A DNA stretch of 9,981 bases from Paracoccaceae bacterium (GTDB lineage: Bacteria > Pseudomonadota > Alphaproteobacteria > Rhodobacterales > Rhodobacteraceae), in the NCBI GenBank assembly GCA_026982255.1, contig JALSHL010000271.1, positions 1 through 9,981 on the forward strand, in the 5' to 3' direction. The stretch's first letter is position 1, and each line of letters starts with the position of its first letter. The position numbers and the translations under genes are program-made. The notes under the pieces were generated by a model. The model was not told the origin of the DNA, made no database searches, and saw nothing but the letters and a program-made list of their open reading frames with translations. This document shows, in pieces, positions 1-5,671 of the stretch.

Positions 1-305
1 GGGATTTCAGCGAGTCGCATCTGCACAAGCTGACCTTCCTGCAGCGGGCGCGCAGTCTGGGCTTCACCATCGAGGATTGCCGCATATTACTGTCGCTCTA
101 CGAGGATACGGACCGGGCCAGTGCCGACGTGAAGGCGATGGCGCAGGAGCATCTGGACAAGATTTCCGGCAAGATTACCGAACTGGAAGCCATGAGGGCA
201 ACCTTGTCGGAACTGGTCAACAAGTGTCACGGCGACGACCGGCCCGATTGCCCGATCCTTGACGGACTGTCCGGCGGGGGAAGCGGGAAAGCACGCCGGC
301 AATGA
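1..305 (+). CDS. cueR: CueR-type copper-responsive MerR family regulator (3' part only)
   Basis: This is the C-terminal 100 residues of a MerR regulator; the reading frame begins at base 3 and the stop is TGA 303-305. Compared with E. coli CueR from memory, about 37 N-terminal residues (most of the DNA-binding helix-turn-helix) lie upstream of the window. Visible are the end of the winged DNA-binding domain, the long dimerisation helix and the metal loop CHGDDRPDC (225-251). That loop matches CueR's C-x7-C Cu(I) site (Cys112/Cys120), and the following Pro-Ile is also conserved. The serine of SADVK (codon 120-122) matches CueR Ser77, where Zn-sensing ZntR has Cys. The family activates copper-export genes in the cytoplasm on binding Cu(I). 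The short tail is Gly/Lys/Arg-rich and lacks the Cys-Cys-His-His of E. coli CueR. The stop overlaps the next start (ATGA). A copA gene probably lies upstream (inference). Confidence 0.9.
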   Translation, partial: DFSESHLHKLTFLQRARSLGFTIEDCRILLSLYEDTDRASADVKAMAQEHLDKISGKITELEAMRATLSELVNKCHGDDRPDCPILDGLSGGGSGKARRQ

Positions 306-709
306 GCCGGAAAGCTGTTGTGATCGGAGTCGCGGTATTGTCGGCCGCGATTGCCGGTCGGGCCTATTGGCCGGAGCCGGCCGGTCGGGATAACGGTGTG
401 GCAAAGTCTCTGGTCGTGCCGGTGTTTTCGGAACCGGCGCGGGCGGGGGAAACCTCGTTTAACGAATACTGCGCGGTTTGCCATGGAGCCGGTGCGACAG
501 GAACGGAGAACGGCCCGTCGCTCATTGACGCGATATACCGGCCCGGACTACACAGCGATATGGCTTTCATGCTGGCGGCAAAGACCGGTGTGCGGGCGCA
601 CCACTGGGGGTATGGCAGCATGCCGCCGGTGGAAGGTTTCCCGATCGGGGAAATAGACGGAATTGTACGGTATATCCGGGAACTGCAGGAAGCGAACGGC
701 ATCAAATGA
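302..709 (+). CDS. Small membrane-anchored or periplasmic monoheme c-type cytochrome
   Basis: The product is 135 residues. A hydrophobic segment (about 5-21) after MSRK is a signal peptide or uncleaved anchor that places the rest in the periplasm. The heme c motif CAVCH is at 57-61 with His61 as proximal ligand; the distal ligand is probably Met107 in GSMPPV. It is a class I-like cytochrome c domain. A His-His-Trp stretch (H100, H101, W102) just before the axial Met resembles a c-type cytochrome family I know from alphaproteobacteria that has no assigned function. The ATG overlaps the cueR stop by 4 bp and no good Shine-Dalgarno stands at normal distance, so translation is probably coupled to cueR. 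The stop overlaps the next cytochrome gene in the same way. The redox partner is unknown; a role in copper-dependent respiration or copper stress is inferred from the neighbour only. Confidence 0.85.
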   Translation: MSRKAVVIGVAVLSAAIAGRAYWPEPAGRDNGVAKSLVVPVFSEPARAGETSFNEYCAVCHGAGATGTENGPSLIDAIYRPGLHSDMAFMLAAKTGVRAHHWGYGSMPPVEGFPIGEIDGIVRYIRELQEANGIK

Positions 710-1203
710 ACGAACGGAATGTAAGCGATCGCAGTGTAATGATAAACCTCGCCATTGTTGTGGGGCTGCTGGCGGCTGTGGTGATCGGGGTGCTGGTTTT
801 CGTTGCGCCGAAATTCGAGGGCGAAGGCTATGCCGTTGCACGGGGGCAGGCGATTTACAATGCCAACTGTGCCTCCTGCCATGGGGCCGACCTGCAAGGG
901 GCGGAGAACTGGCAGGTGCAGGGCGAGGACGGGAGCTATCCGGCACCGCCGCACAACGGGGATGGCCATACCTTTCATCATCCCGACTCCATGTTGATCG
1001 ATTATATCAAACGGGGCGGGGCGGTGGTGCTGGCCGAGATGGGAGTCGACAGCGTGAAAAGCGGGATGCCGGCCTTCGGGGATGTGCTGGACGATGGCGA
1101 GATCGCGAATGTGCTGGACTATATCAAGTCCACATGGCCCGAGGAAGCGCGGGCCAATCAGGCCCGGCTGACTGCAGCGGACGAGGCGGCTGGCGGTTCC
1201 TGA
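706..1203 (+). CDS. Membrane-anchored monoheme c-type cytochrome with His-rich insert
   Basis: The product is 165 residues. It has a short N-terminus, one transmembrane helix (about 12-34) as anchor, then a periplasmic cytochrome c domain. The heme motif CASCH is at 55-59 (His59 proximal) and the likely distal ligand is Met121 in SGMPAFG. Between them is a segment with four histidines (H83, H88, H91, H92), unusual for a plain electron carrier and possibly metal-binding. The C-terminal tail (about 148-165) is Ala/Glu-rich and probably disordered. The ATG sits in an ATGA overlap with the upstream cytochrome; an AGGAAG at 687-692 is 13 nt away, so coupling again seems likely. It is probably co-expressed with cueR. 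Family assignment is secure; the specific electron-transfer role is not. Confidence 0.87.
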   Translation: MNERNVSDRSVMINLAIVVGLLAAVVIGVLVFVAPKFEGEGYAVARGQAIYNANCASCHGADLQGAENWQVQGEDGSYPAPPHNGDGHTFHHPDSMLIDYIKRGGAVVLAEMGVDSVKSGMPAFGDVLDDGEIANVLDYIKSTWPEEARANQARLTAADEAAGGS

Positions 1204-1343
1204 TCCGGCGCTCTTCCGGAAACAGGCCGCGTTATTACGGAAATGTCATTGGAGCCGTTGGAGTATTGGCGGTATCCTGCCGATTGTCGCCCGCCGGAAA
1301 AAACCGGTGCAACGGGGCGCAATTCGGGACAGAGGAGCAGGAC
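1204..1343 (+). promoter_or_regulatory. Gap between the cytochrome operon and the L,D-transpeptidase gene
   Basis: These 140 bp are the longest non-coding stretch in the window. They contain an 8-bp palindrome TTCCGGAA (1214-1221), two TTGGAG copies 10 bp apart (1249-1254 and 1259-1264) and a TATCCT (1273-1278) 18 bp after the first TTGGAG. That spacing fits a weak sigma-70-like promoter for the next gene, but every element is degenerate. I see no intrinsic terminator with a T-run and no CueR-type operator. Read-through from the cytochrome genes is equally possible. Confidence 0.2.
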
Positions 1344-1970
1344 ATGCTGAACAGACGCCATTTTCTGGCAACCGGAATAGCGGCCGGTTCGTTCGGGCTT
1401 TCGAAGGCTCGTGCGGATCAGAGGGGGGAGCCGTATGTGCTGCCCGAAGAATTCATGCCGCGCGAGGTGAGATTGCGGGACCAGTTCCCCGTCGGGGAGA
1501 TCCATGTGGATCCGAATACATTCGCGCTTTACTGGACGCTGCCGGACAAAAAGGCCATCCGTTACACGGTCGGAATCGGGCGCGGCAACCTGTATCATCC
1601 GGGTACTTTTTATGTCGGGGCCAAGCGGGAATGGCCGCGGTGGATGCCCACGGCGGACATGTTCAAGCGCAACCCTGATGGCTACAAGAATTTTGCTCCC
1701 GGTATGCCGTATGAGAACGGGATGCCCGGCGGAATCGACAATCCGCTCGGGGCGCGGGCGTTGTATCTGTTCAACGAGACGACGAAGCGCGATACCTATC
1801 TGCGTATTCACGGCACCAATGATCCGAAGACCATCGGAGTGGCCGTTTCCAACGGTTGTGCCCGTCTGGTCAATGACCAGGTGAAGGAACTGTATGAACG
1901 GGTGCCGGTCGGCACACGCGTCGTGCTGCATGTGAAAGAGGGCGCGCCGCCGCCGCATTCCTCGCTGTAG
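1344..1970 (+). CDS. Tat-exported L,D-transpeptidase (YkuD domain)
   Basis: The product is 208 residues. The start is set by AGGAG at 1333-1337, 6 nt before ATG, and by an immediate Tat-type signal: twin arginines R4-R5 in RRHFL, a short hydrophobic stretch and a probable cut after ARA (residue 24). The mature part is a YkuD domain (about 50-197) with the catalytic signature H156-G-T and S169-N-G-C172-A-R174; Cys172 is the expected nucleophile, acylated by the tetrapeptide stem. The family forms 3-3 peptidoglycan cross-links or attaches proteins to peptidoglycan in the periplasm. The second motif reads SNGC rather than the more common SHGC. It follows the cytochrome genes after 140 bp, and its stop is 6 bp from the stop of the convergent methyltransferase. 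Whether it belongs to the CueR operon is undecided. Confidence 0.9.
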   Translation: MLNRRHFLATGIAAGSFGLSKARADQRGEPYVLPEEFMPREVRLRDQFPVGEIHVDPNTFALYWTLPDKKAIRYTVGIGRGNLYHPGTFYVGAKREWPRWMPTADMFKRNPDGYKNFAPGMPYENGMPGGIDNPLGARALYLFNETTKRDTYLRIHGTNDPKTIGVAVSNGCARLVNDQVKELYERVPVGTRVVLHVKEGAPPPHSSL

Positions 1971-1983
1971 GGCCTGTTACAGC
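1964..1983. terminator. Possible bidirectional stem-loop between convergent genes
   Basis: GCTGTA (1964-1969) and TACAGC (1978-1983) form a perfect 6-bp inverted repeat with an 8-nt loop. It spans both stop codons of the convergent transpeptidase and methyltransferase genes, whose coding regions are only 6 bp apart. No T-run follows on either side, so it would be a weak or factor-assisted terminator; chance is possible for so short a stem. Confidence 0.25.
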
Positions 1984-2438
1984 CAGCGGCGGGTCTGGCG
2001 GCGGTATTCTTCGAATGCGGGGCCGAACTCCTGCGCGATGCGGGCCTCCTCGCCGTCGATAAAGCGTTTGCGGATAACCCGCATGAACAGGGGCACGAGA
2101 ACGAGGGAGAGGACCGAGCCCTGCGTCAGGACAAATCCCAGCAGGATCATCGCGTCGGCGACATAAATCGGGTTGCGCGAGAACCGGTAGGGACCTTCCT
2201 TGAGGATGGTTTTCGGGGTGCGTTTCGGAATGACCGAGGTTTTGTGGCGCCGGAACATCAGGAAGGCCCAGAGCATCAGAAAGATACCGGCAAATATCCA
2301 TGCGCGCCCCATCCAGATGGCTATGGCGGAACTGTAGTCCAGCGGGTTCCAGATATTGCTTTGCATCCAGACAGCGAGCAGAAACCACAGCAGCCAGACA
2401 GGCGGCATATCGATAAAATCGTCCCATATCCGCCGCAT
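1977..2438 (-). CDS. Isoprenylcysteine carboxylmethyltransferase-like integral membrane methyltransferase
   Basis: The product is 153 residues with about four hydrophobic segments (roughly 12-30, 45-63, 91-106, 108-121). It carries the ICMT/PEMT-superfamily signature GPYRFSRNP at 82-90 and a downstream acidic/basic stretch (residues 129-151) with E130-E131 and an FxxYRRQTRRWL-like end. In the superfamily these regions bind S-adenosylmethionine at the membrane face. Bacteria generally lack prenyl-cysteine proteins, so the substrate is unknown; lipid or small-molecule methylation is the usual guess. The ATG follows the stop of the DUF4198 gene with no gap (TAAATG on the coding strand), and GGAAG (2446-2450) lies 7 nt before it within the end of that gene. 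The two are therefore almost certainly co-transcribed. Confidence 0.85.
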   Translation of the reverse strand: MRRIWDDFIDMPPVWLLWFLLAVWMQSNIWNPLDYSSAIAIWMGRAWIFAGIFLMLWAFLMFRRHKTSVIPKRTPKTILKEGPYRFSRNPIYVADAMILLGFVLTQGSVLSLVLVPLFMRVIRKRFIDGEEARIAQEFGPAFEEYRRQTRRWL

Positions 2439-3257
2439 TTATCTGCTTCCGATTTCGAATGTCATGGAAGCCCACAGGCTGTGCCAGACCGCGCCGGTTC
2501 GCTCGATATCGGCAGGCGACGGAATAATCATGTGAACCGCGTTGAGAAGGTATTGCCCGGATTGGTCGACGGGGATGGTCGCGATGCCGTTTTCGTCGGT
2601 CGTGGTGTGGCTTATGGCGGCTTCGGCGTCATGCGAATCCTTCCGGAAAATCGTGACACGGATGTCGGGCAGGGGTTCTCCCTGCCAGATCAGGCGCACG
2701 GGGAGACCGTCCGGCAGGTCGTCGGTATAGGGATTGGCAAGGGCGACAAGCTCGATCGGCATTCCGGTCGGCGCGTCCTGTCCCGCGCCGTCCCCGACCG
2801 CCACCAGCGTTTTGGCAAAGCGGGTGTAGGCTTCGGAAAAACCGACATCGGGCAATCCGCGTTCCTTGTGCCGTTCCAGAACCCAGTCCAGCCCTTTCTT
2901 GTGCAGGAAGGTCGTGAACAGGTCCGGCTCGCGGTATGTAAGCAGCATGGAGGTGGAGAAATGGTTGATGACCTGCAACCCTTCGTTTTCGGGAACCATC
3001 TGGACAGAGGGGCGATCACCGATGCGCCCCTTGATTTTGTGCTTCCCTGTTGAATCCGTCAGGCTGTAGTCAAAGAACGTGTCGGGGTTGTAGCTGTATT
3101 CGTTGCCGTGGAATTCCTGTCCGATGCGGATCTCGATTTGCAGCTCCTGTCCGGGGGCGAGGGTGTAGTCCAGCGGTTCCAGCCAGAATTCGTGCGCAGG
3201 TGCGGAGGTTGCGACAATACCGGCGAATGCTGCCAAGGCTAGGGTTCTCAGAGACAT
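2439..3257 (-). CDS. DUF4198 family periplasmic protein, probable metal-handling component
   Basis: The product is 272 residues. The ATG at 3257 is chosen because GGAAG lies 6 nt upstream and a clean Sec signal peptide follows directly (MSLRTLALAAFAGIVATSAPA, cut after A21). An ATG four codons upstream (MEEPMSL) is less likely. The mature protein would begin HEFWLEP, the typical N-terminus of DUF4198 proteins. A central mixed region follows, then a C-terminal beta-sandwich-like domain (about 165-272) with the family pattern: a Gly-x-Pro-Leu stretch, TTDENGIATIP and GQYLLNAVH. DUF4198 proteins are periplasmic and often encoded beside nickel or cobalt transport genes; no enzyme activity is established as far as I know. 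Here it is divergent from a HupE/UreJ_2 gene, a pairing that fits metal uptake. Metal identity is not readable. Confidence 0.85.
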   Translation of the reverse strand: MSLRTLALAAFAGIVATSAPAHEFWLEPLDYTLAPGQELQIEIRIGQEFHGNEYSYNPDTFFDYSLTDSTGKHKIKGRIGDRPSVQMVPENEGLQVINHFSTSMLLTYREPDLFTTFLHKKGLDWVLERHKERGLPDVGFSEAYTRFAKTLVAVGDGAGQDAPTGMPIELVALANPYTDDLPDGLPVRLIWQGEPLPDIRVTIFRKDSHDAEAAISHTTTDENGIATIPVDQSGQYLLNAVHMIIPSPADIERTGAVWHSLWASMTFEIGSR

Positions 3258-3327
3258 TGGTTCTTCCATTTCGAAATTTGTTTTGTATGCTTCGGCGCTT
3301 GAAGCAATCGAGTCAAGGAAGAATCCC
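3258..3327. promoter_or_regulatory. Divergent intergenic region between DUF4198 and HupE genes
   Basis: These 70 bp must hold both 5' ends. They contain a perfect 10-bp palindrome ATTTCGAAAT (3268-3277) and an inverted repeat CTTGA (3298-3302) / TCAAG (3313-3317) with a 10-nt spacer. On the - strand a TTGACT (reverse complement of 3311-3316 region) is a good -35 candidate, but no matching -10 is found at 16-18 bp. On the + strand TATGCT (3286-3291) could be a -10 without a clear -35. Shared control of the two genes is plausible; no site can be assigned to a known regulator. Confidence 0.35.
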
Positions 3328-4443
3328 GTGAGAAAACTAGCTGGTCTGTTGTTACTGGTCCTGATAGTGCCGGTCGCCTCGCTGGCGCACGAACTGCGTC
3401 CGGCCATCGCCGACATCCGTTTCGGGGAAGGCACGGTCGAGATGGAAATCCGTATTACCGCGGAGGCGCTGATTGCCGGGATCGATCCTGCGCTGAACGA
3501 CACGCGGGAGTCGGAGAATGCCGCGCGCTACGATGCGTTGCGGGCCATGCCTCCGGCAGAATTGCAACAGGAATTCCGGCTGTTCGAGCCGCGGTTTCGT
3601 GACGGGCTGAAGCTGTTTGTCGATGGCGAACGGCTGGAGGTCTCGGAAATTGCGTTGCAGGTGCCGGAAGTGGGCGATCTGGCGCTGGTGCGTGACAGTA
3701 TGGTTGCTTTGCGGGCGGATATTCCTGCGGGTGCCCGGGAAATGACCTTCGGCTGGACCGAGGAATTCGGGCCGGTGATTATTCGCGTTACGACGCCCGA
3801 AGGCGAGGACGGATATTCAGCATACCTCAAAAATGGCGCGGAGAGCGATCCGTTTTCGGTCGAGGGGGTTACGCCACAGTCGGCATGGTCGGTCTTTGTG
3901 GACTATATAGGTATCGGGTATGTGCATATCCTGCCGCTCGGGATTGACCATATCCTGTTTGTGGTCGGGCTGTTTCTGCTCTCGGCGCATTTGAAACCGC
4001 TGTTGTGGCAGGTTTCGGCGTTTACATTGGCACATACGATTTCGCTGGCACTGGGAATGCTGGGGATTGTGACGGTTCCGGCCTCGATCGTCGAGCCGCT
4101 GATTGCCGCCTCTATTGTCTATGTCGGGGTCGAGAATATGCTTGTCAGGGGGTTGAACCCCTGGCGGCCGGCGGTGATCTTTGTGTTCGGGCTGCTGCAC
4201 GGTCTGGGTTTTGCCGGTGTCCTGTCCGAGGTCGGCCTGCCGCAGGCGCAGTTCATCGAAAGCCTGATCGGATTCAACGTCGGTGTCGAACTGGGGCAGT
4301 TGACGGTTATCGGGATCTGCTTCCTGACGGTCGGATTCTGGTTCGGAAACAAATCGTGGTATCGCAAGAGGATTTCGGTTCCCCTGTCACTCGTCATTTC
4401 GCTGATTGCAAGCTACTGGTTCATCGAACGGACGTTTCTTTAA
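3328..4443 (+). CDS. HupE/UreJ_2 family membrane protein, probable metal permease
   Basis: The product is 371 residues. I choose the GTG start at 3328 because AAGGAAG (3315-3321) is 6 nt upstream and a signal peptide follows at once (MRKLAGLLLLVLIVPVASLA, cut after A20). An in-frame ATG at 3283 would add 15 residues that spoil the signal. The mature N-terminus is HELRPA, typical of the family. Residues 21-190 form a soluble, probably periplasmic domain. From about 192 the chain is membrane-embedded, with six or seven helices and conserved polar motifs: H200, GIDH (205-208), FTLAH (232-236), YVGVEN (265-270), LLHGLGF (289-295) and FNVGVELGQ (316-324). In HupE/UreJ relatives such His/Asp/Glu residues in helices are thought to carry Ni or Co; the substrate here is unproven. 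It pairs divergently with the DUF4198 gene. Confidence 0.87.
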   Translation: MRKLAGLLLLVLIVPVASLAHELRPAIADIRFGEGTVEMEIRITAEALIAGIDPALNDTRESENAARYDALRAMPPAELQQEFRLFEPRFRDGLKLFVDGERLEVSEIALQVPEVGDLALVRDSMVALRADIPAGAREMTFGWTEEFGPVIIRVTTPEGEDGYSAYLKNGAESDPFSVEGVTPQSAWSVFVDYIGIGYVHILPLGIDHILFVVGLFLLSAHLKPLLWQVSAFTLAHTISLALGMLGIVTVPASIVEPLIAASIVYVGVENMLVRGLNPWRPAVIFVFGLLHGLGFAGVLSEVGLPQAQFIESLIGFNVGVELGQLTVIGICFLTVGFWFGNKSWYRKRISVPLSLVISLIASYWFIERTFL

Positions 4444-4455
4444 CGCTTGATTGTT

Positions 4456-4475
4456 AACTGAACATATGTTCAGTT
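4456..4475. promoter_or_regulatory. Perfect 20-bp palindrome upstream of the liu operon (candidate operator)
   Basis: AACTGAACAT and ATGTTCAGTT are exact reverse complements with no spacer. The site lies 12 bp after the hupE stop and 32 bp before the isovaleryl-CoA dehydrogenase ATG, the only place where the four-gene operon can have its own promoter. A gapless palindrome of this size suits a dimeric repressor (TetR-like is my guess) better than a terminator, since it has no natural loop and no T-run follows. TTGATT (4447-4452) just upstream could be a -35, which would put the palindrome over the promoter. Confidence 0.7.
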
Positions 4476-4476
4476 G

Positions 4477-4496
4477 TTCGGGTGTTACAGCCCGAA
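4477..4496 (+). promoter_or_regulatory. Small hairpin abutting the ivd ribosome binding site
   Basis: TTCGGG (4477-4482) and CCCGAA (4491-4496) can form a 6-bp stem with an 8-nt loop. Its 3' arm overlaps the first two bases of the AAAGGA ribosome binding site (4495-4500) of the dehydrogenase gene. It might modulate initiation or protect the 5' end, or it could be a second regulator half-site pair. Only the base pairing is seen. Confidence 0.3.
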
Positions 4497-4507
4497 AGGA
4501 ATCCGTC

Positions 4508-5671
4508 ATGTTTATTGCTTCGATGCGTTTCTCCTGTGGAGAGGATGTGGAGGCGCTGCGCGATATGGTGCATCGCTGGGCGCAGGAGCGCGTTGCGCCA
4601 ATGGCCGCCGAAATCGACTCCAACAATAATTTTCCGTCCGAATTGTGGCGCGAAATGGGAGAGCTGGGGTTGCTGGGTATCACGGTGCCCGAGGAATACG
4701 GCGGCGCGGGTATGGGATATCTGGCGCATACGGTGGCGGTGGAGGAGATTGCGCGGGCTTCGGCCTCGGTCTCGTTGTCTTACGGGGCGCATTCGAACCT
4801 GTGTGTCAACCAGATCAAGCTGAACGGGACGCATGAGCAGAAGAAGAAATATCTGCCCGCTTTGATTTCCGGCGAGCATGTCGGAGCGCTGGCGATGTCG
4901 GAGGCCGGGGCCGGTTCGGACGTGGTGTCGATGAAGCTGCGGGCCGAGAAAAAGAATGACCGTTATGTGCTGAATGGCACGAAATACTGGATCACGAACG
5001 GGCCGGATGCGGATACGCTGGTGGTCTATGCCAAGACCGATCCGGCGGCGGGGCCGCGCGGAATGACGGCGTTTATCGTCGAGAAAACCATGAAGGGGTT
5101 TTCCACCAGCGCACATTTCGACAAGCTGGGGATGCGCGGCTCGAATACCGCCGAGTTGGTTTTCGAGGATGTGGAAATCCCGTTCGAGAATGTGTTGGGC
5201 GAGGAAGGCAAGGGCGTCAATGTGCTGATGTCCGGTCTGGATTACGAGCGGGTGGTGTTGTCGGGGATCGGGGTCGGGATCATGCACGCGGTGCTGGACC
5301 ACATCATGCCCTATATGCATGAACGCAAGCAGTTTGGCGAAAGCATCGGGAATTTCCAGCTGATGCAGGGGAAAATCGCCGATATCTATACGGCGATGAA
5401 TTCGGCGCGGGCCTATGTCTACGAGGTGGCGAAATCCTGCGATCGGGGCGAGGTGACGCGGCAGGATGCGGCGGCCTGTGTGCTGTATGCCTCGGAAAAA
5501 GCGATGGAGATCGCGGTGCAGGGGGTGCAGGCGATGGGCGGTGCGGGGTTCATGAATGACTCGCCGCTGAGCCGGATCATGCGCGATGCGAAGCTGATGG
5601 AGATCGGGGCGGGGACCTCGGAAATCCGGCGGATGCTGATCGGGCGCGAGTTGATGAAGGTGACGGGCTGA
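4508..5671 (+). CDS. ivd: Isovaleryl-CoA dehydrogenase
   Basis: The 387-residue product is a flavoprotein acyl-CoA dehydrogenase that oxidises isovaleryl-CoA to 3-methylcrotonyl-CoA in leucine breakdown, passing electrons to ETF. The start follows AAAGGA (4495-4500) by 7 nt, and the N-terminus MFIASMRF...GEDVEALRD is typical of alphaproteobacterial IVD. Domains in order: N-terminal helical (about 10-125), beta domain with the FAD/substrate loop ALAMSEAGAGSD (127-138) and YWITNG (160-165), and C-terminal helical (about 235-385) with RKQFG and QAMGGAG (341-347). Diagnostic for IVD, the catalytic base is on helix G (E247 in DYERVVLSG), while the position used by medium-chain enzymes is Ala (A368 in IGAGTSEIRR). 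Its length is normal. It heads the operon; the stop TGA shares its A with the next ATG, so translation is coupled. Confidence 0.96.
   Translation: MFIASMRFSCGEDVEALRDMVHRWAQERVAPMAAEIDSNNNFPSELWREMGELGLLGITVPEEYGGAGMGYLAHTVAVEEIARASASVSLSYGAHSNLCVNQIKLNGTHEQKKKYLPALISGEHVGALAMSEAGAGSDVVSMKLRAEKKNDRYVLNGTKYWITNGPDADTLVVYAKTDPAAGPRGMTAFIVEKTMKGFSTSAHFDKLGMRGSNTAELVFEDVEIPFENVLGEEGKGVNVLMSGLDYERVVLSGIGVGIMHAVLDHIMPYMHERKQFGESIGNFQLMQGKIADIYTAMNSARAYVYEVAKSCDRGEVTRQDAAACVLYASEKAMEIAVQGVQAMGGAGFMNDSPLSRIMRDAKLMEIGAGTSEIRRMLIGRELMKVTG

Noticed and set aside
1259..1278. CueR-type operator before the transpeptidase gene
   Set aside because: No ACCTTCC/GGAAGGT-like dyad in a 19-bp promoter spacer is visible in 1204-1343.
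663..1343. Open frame continuing upstream from the L,D-transpeptidase for 227 codons
   Set aside because: It overlaps the second cytochrome in another frame, its translation is Arg/Gly/Cys-rich without domain character, and the Tat signal and Shine-Dalgarno fix the real start at 1344.
3283..3327. ATG at 3283 as hupE start
   Set aside because: No ribosome site at proper distance, and it would put 15 polar residues before the signal peptide; GTG 3328 has AAGGAAG 6 nt upstream.
3258..3503. N-terminal extension of the DUF4198 reading frame to an ATG at 3503
   Set aside because: The extra 82 residues overlap the hupE coding sequence antisense and would bury the signal peptide; the ATG at 3257 has a well-placed GGAAG.
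4456..4496. rho-independent terminator for hupE
   Set aside because: The palindrome has no loop spacer and the following hairpin has no T-run; an operator and leader hairpin explain it better.
4451..4507. TTG-initiated extension of the dehydrogenase over the palindrome
   Set aside because: The added residues are absent from the usual IVD N-terminus, and AAAGGA lies 7 nt before the ATG at 4508.
4454..5320. Long antisense open frame opposite ivd (288 codons)
   Set aside because: The His/Arg/Gln-rich translation is typical of a GC-rich shadow of a real gene, with no recognisable domain.
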